A DNA stretch of 7,692 nt, taken from positions 1 to 7,692 of the forward strand of contig CAZXFH010000090.1 in the NCBI GenBank assembly GCA_964640055.1. Direction: 5' to 3'. The stretch's first letter is position 1; every line of letters begins with the position of its first letter. This stretch comes from CAZXFH01 sp964640055. GTDB taxonomy: Bacteria > Fidelibacterota > UBA2242 > JAFGTP01. The position numbers and the translations under genes were made by a program. The notes under the pieces were generated by a model. That model was given only the letters and a program-made list of their open reading frames with translations, did no database searches and was not told the DNA's origin. Of this stretch, positions 4,729-7,692 are shown piece by piece.

Positions 4729-7692
4729 CTATTCAGGGGCATTCTTCATATTATCGGAAATTTCATAACGTGCCGGTCGGCCGGCCTGATTCAATAATTC
4801 ATTCACTTCTCTTTTCAGCTGGATCATGCGGTTTTCCCGGCCCACCATTAAGCGGTTAAACCGGTTCAGGGTCTTAATTTTTTCATTGATAATCTCCTGG
4901 CTATGGAGACGCTCACGGATATCCCGTCCTACGATCAGAATTTGTTTTTCCTGCTGCCCTTCCTTAATGATGGTGGAACTCACTTCGACCGGGATCCGCT
5001 CCTGAGCCTGGTTGATGATTTCAATCGTATAAAAGTAGGCTTGATCGTCTCCCTGCCGTCTTTTGCGTTCATTCCGTTCTAACACCTTTTGAAAATCCCC
5101 GGCCACAAATTCATGCACATTGCGCCCTCTTAAACGATCCTGTGCATGGCCCAACAGCCGGGCCAGACTGGGGTTCAGATATTGAATCTGTCCGTTTAAG
5201 TCATGAATCAGAATGAATTCGCGGGCGGTTTCCGTGACCAGGCGGTACCGTTTCTCGCTTCCGCGCAATCGTTGCCGGTACTGACGCTCTGACAGGGCGA
5301 TGGCCAGAGAATCGGCCAGCCCTTCGTAAAACCGGATCCGTTGTTCTGAAAAACGATTTTTATTTTTATCGTTCAGCTGCAAGAGCCCAAAGGCTTCTTC
5401 ATCGGTCCTGAGGGGAATCAGGGCAACCGACTCATACCCCTCACCATTGCAGCGGTTTCGGGTGCGGGACTGGCGATCCGCTGCACTGGTGGAAGCCAGC
5501 AGTTCGGTCGTGCTGTTGGTCCAGAAGCTGCCTTTTTCTGTAAAAAATGGTAACTCGGGATCAAAGCGGCCGCAGATCACATTGCCACACATGCATTCCA
5601 GAACCGGATTACCCTGGGAATCACGAACCAGTTCACCTTGCTGATCACGGGCACATAAATACTTTTCAGCCGCCACAAATTCCGGTGGAAACCCGCGGAT
5701 CTCAAAATAGGGAAAGTCAACTCCCTGCCTGAGCCGGATCCCAACCGCCTCACACTGGGACCATTCCTGGATCAGACCGGTGGCCAGGCGAATCAATTCA
5801 TGGGTATTGTTGGACGAATTGACGATCTGCAGCAACTTAAGGGTTACCTCACGTTCCTCCTGCCGCTGTTTTTGAGGTGTAATATCCAGGAAAGAACCGT
5901 TTATTTTAACCGCTTCACCCGCCTGATTACACTTAATCACGCCCCGGGAGCGTACATGGCGCATCTCTCCGTCGGGGCGTACAATCCGCTTCTCAATATT
6001 GTATTCGCCCCGGTTTTCGATGGCCTGATTGACTGCCTGGCGGGCCCTTTCCCGGTCATCAGGATGAATGATATCAAACCCTTTCTTGGCCGTCGGTTCA
6101 AAGGCTTGCGGATCATAGCCGCAGATGCGGAAAAATTCATCAGACCAGATACATTTGCCCGTGGAAATATCCATTTCCCAGCTGCCCAGATGGGCCACTT
6201 GCTGGGCAACTTCCAATAGTTCACGTTTCTTATTCAGCTGCCGCAACGTTTTCTTTTTTTCAGTAATATCCTGAAAGGATGCCATTCCGAGCAAAGGTTC
6301 TCCGTTATCATCAGTGACCAGATTGGTTACCAGATGGACATATATCACGGAACCATCTGCTTTGCGTGCCGTCAGCTCCCCCTGCCAGCTGCCTTTTTGC
6401 TTCAATTCAGCGACCACCTGTCGGGCCGTCTCCTTATCGTGCCAGAAATCCAGCACCGACTTTCCCAGTACCTGTTCGGGCTTGTGATAGCCCCACATGC
6501 GCAAAAATACAGGATTGACATAAGTGAGCCACCCCTTCAGATCGGCAAAGGCAATTCCGTTCAAAGCGGATTCCAGGGCATACTGATAGACTTTCAGCTG
6601 CTGCTCATGGGCTTTACGCTCACTCAGATCATAACTGATGCCGATAATCCCGATTAACTCATTCTGATCATTGGTAAAAGCCACATCAGTGACATGGGCC
6701 GGAAAGCGGCTCTTATCCTTGCGCTGACAGATAAATTCACCGCTCCAGGTCTGGCCGGCTGCCAGGGATGACATGATCTCCTGGGCCTGTGCTTGTGACA
6801 TCTCCGGTACAGTGATCTCATAGATCGGTCGCTCATGAACTTCCTGAGCGGTCCAACCGTACAATTTTTCAGCTGCTTTATTCCAGTAAATAATCCGGCC
6901 TTGCGGATCGGTAACAATAACCGCCTGTCCGATATTGGCCAGGATATCGGCCTGCAATCTCAATTCTTTTTCAGCTGCCTTACGGTCGCTGATATCCACA
7001 TGAATTCCGGAAGCACGGAGAGGTTTCCCCTGAGCATCTCTTGCCAGTACCTTACCCCGATCCTGGATCCATTTCCAACCCCCATCAGCCGTTTGCATGC
7101 GAAACTCGGATTTATAAAAAGAAGTATTCCCTGCCAAGTGGTCTTTCAGTGTTTGCATTGCCCGGGGCAAATCAGCGGGGTGAACCAATTTTTCCCAGCT
7201 GTTCAGATGGGGCTTGATATCAGTGGGTTTGTATCCCAACATCGAACTCCAGCGTCGGTTGAATTTGACCTGGTCCGTCTTGATGTCCCAATCCCAGGTA
7301 CCCAGGTCCGCCCCTTTGATAATCATATCCAAGCGCTCTGATTTTTGTTTGTAGGTTTGTTTTAAGCCATGATGGTAGAGAGCATTATTAATGGTAGAGC
7401 GCAGCTCATACTCATTAAACGGCTTGGCCAGAAATCCGTAGGCCTTCAGTTGCTCAACCTGTTTAAAGGTCTCCGGGTCAGTTGCAGCCGATAACATCAC
7501 CACTGGCCGGTCAAAGTTCTGCATGACTTTGCGGGCGGTTTCAATGCCATCCAATTTACCTTTCAGCTGTCGGTCCAGCAAAACCAGCGTCGGTTCTTTC
7601 TCCCTGACCAGCCGAAGCGCAGCTGCACCGGTGCTGGCTGAGCCCACTACCTGATAGTCCCAGCTCTCCAGGTACTGGCTGATCTCAGCCAG
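4729..7692 (-). CDS. Receiver-PAS(x4)-GAF-PAS signalling protein, 5' end outside the window
   Basis: The frame is open to the right edge. Its first visible codons (LAEISQYLESWDYQVVGSAS) are already inside a response-regulator receiver, so the true start lies beyond base 7692; the GTG at 7645-7647 is not the start. The visible 987 residues contain, in order: a receiver (about 1-110) with phospho-acceptor Asp40 (LVLLDRQL), Ser68 at the Thr/Ser switch site and Lys90 (FLAKPF); PAS domains at about 120-238, 248-360, 371-480 and 497-608, the first and fourth of the PAS_3 type (LG.W..DI and HP.D); a GAF domain at about 613-805 with a cysteine-rich insertion; a fifth PAS at about 815-928; and a coiled tail (MVGRENRM) ending in a TAG stop. 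The acidic pocket of the receiver is off-window. There is no kinase, cyclase or DNA-binding output and no membrane segment, so it is probably a cytoplasmic phospho-controlled sensor or adaptor. It is the first visible gene of the run, 52 bases before the next. The domain calls are firm; the signal and partner are unknown. Confidence 0.93.
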   Translation of the reverse strand: MAEISQYLESWDYQVVGSASTGAAALRLVREKEPTLVLLDRQLKGKLDGIETARKVMQNFDRPVVMLSAATDPETFKQVEQLKAYGFLAKPFNEYELRSTINNALYHHGLKQTYKQKSERLDMIIKGADLGTWDWDIKTDQVKFNRRWSSMLGYKPTDIKPHLNSWEKLVHPADLPRAMQTLKDHLAGNTSFYKSEFRMQTADGGWKWIQDRGKVLARDAQGKPLRASGIHVDISDRKAAEKELRLQADILANIGQAVIVTDPQGRIIYWNKAAEKLYGWTAQEVHERPIYEITVPEMSQAQAQEIMSSLAAGQTWSGEFICQRKDKSRFPAHVTDVAFTNDQNELIGIIGISYDLSERKAHEQQLKVYQYALESALNGIAFADLKGWLTYVNPVFLRMWGYHKPEQVLGKSVLDFWHDKETARQVVAELKQKGSWQGELTARKADGSVIYVHLVTNLVTDDNGEPLLGMASFQDITEKKKTLRQLNKKRELLEVAQQVAHLGSWEMDISTGKCIWSDEFFRICGYDPQAFEPTAKKGFDIIHPDDRERARQAVNQAIENRGEYNIEKRIVRPDGEMRHVRSRGVIKCNQAGEAVKINGSFLDITPQKQRQEEREVTLKLLQIVNSSNNTHELIRLATGLIQEWSQCEAVGIRLRQGVDFPYFEIRGFPPEFVAAEKYLCARDQQGELVRDSQGNPVLECMCGNVICGRFDPELPFFTEKGSFWTNSTTELLASTSAADRQSRTRNRCNGEGYESVALIPLRTDEEAFGLLQLNDKNKNRFSEQRIRFYEGLADSLAIALSERQYRQRLRGSEKRYRLVTETAREFILIHDLNGQIQYLNPSLARLLGHAQDRLRGRNVHEFVAGDFQKVLERNERKRRQGDDQAYFYTIEIINQAQERIPVEVSSTIIKEGQQEKQILIVGRDIRERLHSQEIINEKIKTLNRFNRLMVGRENRMIQLKREVNELLNQAGRPARYEISDNMKNAPE
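4832..4857. repeat. Direct DNA repeat encoding the MVGRE tail (copy 2)
   Basis: This is the partner of 3087-3112: the first 20 bases are identical, then comes one mismatch and five more matching bases. It lies in the 3' end of the receiver-PAS-GAF gene and encodes the same residues. Confidence 0.7.

Noticed and set aside
4729..4740. Rho-independent terminator after the first gene
   Set aside because: The only hairpin nearby is AT-rich with 6-base arms and a 10-base loop, with no U-run. The next gene begins 52 bases on, so read-through is more likely.
5800..6219. Plus-strand open frame of 139 codons
   Set aside because: It is antisense to the fourth PAS and the start of the GAF domain of the same gene, with no recognisable domain. 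It is a shadow of the coding strand.
6588..6620. HEQQL segment resembling a histidine-kinase H-box
   Set aside because: It is the helical linker after the second PAS, right after DLSERKA, and lacks the conserved E/D-x-x-x-P context and any ATPase domain.
6835..7341. Plus-strand open frame of 168 codons
   Set aside because: It lies wholly antisense to the first and second PAS domains of the receiver-GAF gene, which have clear family motifs in the minus frame. The plus-strand product shows no recognisable motif.
7645..7647. GTG as the start of the receiver gene
   Set aside because: The frame continues upstream to the window edge with good receiver sequence (YLESWDYQVVG), so this Val is internal and the start is off-window.

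Overview
The window holds a run of four multi-PAS signalling genes, all on the minus strand and separated by only 52 to 61 bases. They look like one transcription unit reading from right to left. In transcription order they are: (A) a receiver-PAS4-GAF-PAS protein cut by the right edge; (B) a complete 558-residue protein with a shared N-terminal module and three PAS domains; (C) a short PAS gene interrupted by a 100-N assembly gap; and (D) a protein with the same N-terminal module as B and at least five PAS domains, which runs open off the left edge. The plus-strand open frames are all antisense shadows of these genes. I see no RNA gene, mobile element, CRISPR array or convincing terminator.

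Organism: a bacterium using the standard code (the three visible stops are TAG, TAA and TGA), with moderate GC content by eye and Shine-Dalgarno-type leaders. The 100-N run shows a draft, scaffolded assembly, possibly a metagenome bin. Such PAS-dense cytoplasmic signalling genes are common in environmental Gram-negative lineages such as Desulfobacterota or Calditrichota-like groups, but I cannot assign a phylum from this window.

How the genes may work together: none of the visible proteins carries a histidine-kinase H-box or ATPase domain, GGDEF, EAL, HD-GYP, methyl-accepting or DNA-binding domain, and none has an obvious membrane segment. Three of the four end in the same coiled tail (core MVGRE..RM..LK.EVN.L). 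The fourth has its C-terminus outside the window. B and D also share an ungapped ~97-residue N-terminal module that is not an ordinary PAS. The set looks like a duplicated family of soluble PAS sensor or adaptor proteins that share a tail. They would be expected to work with an output enzyme (a kinase or cyclase) encoded beyond an edge, or carried on the missing C-terminus of D. The receiver on protein A could let a kinase control that member by phosphorylation. This is inference; the sequence directly shows only the domains, their order and the shared ends.
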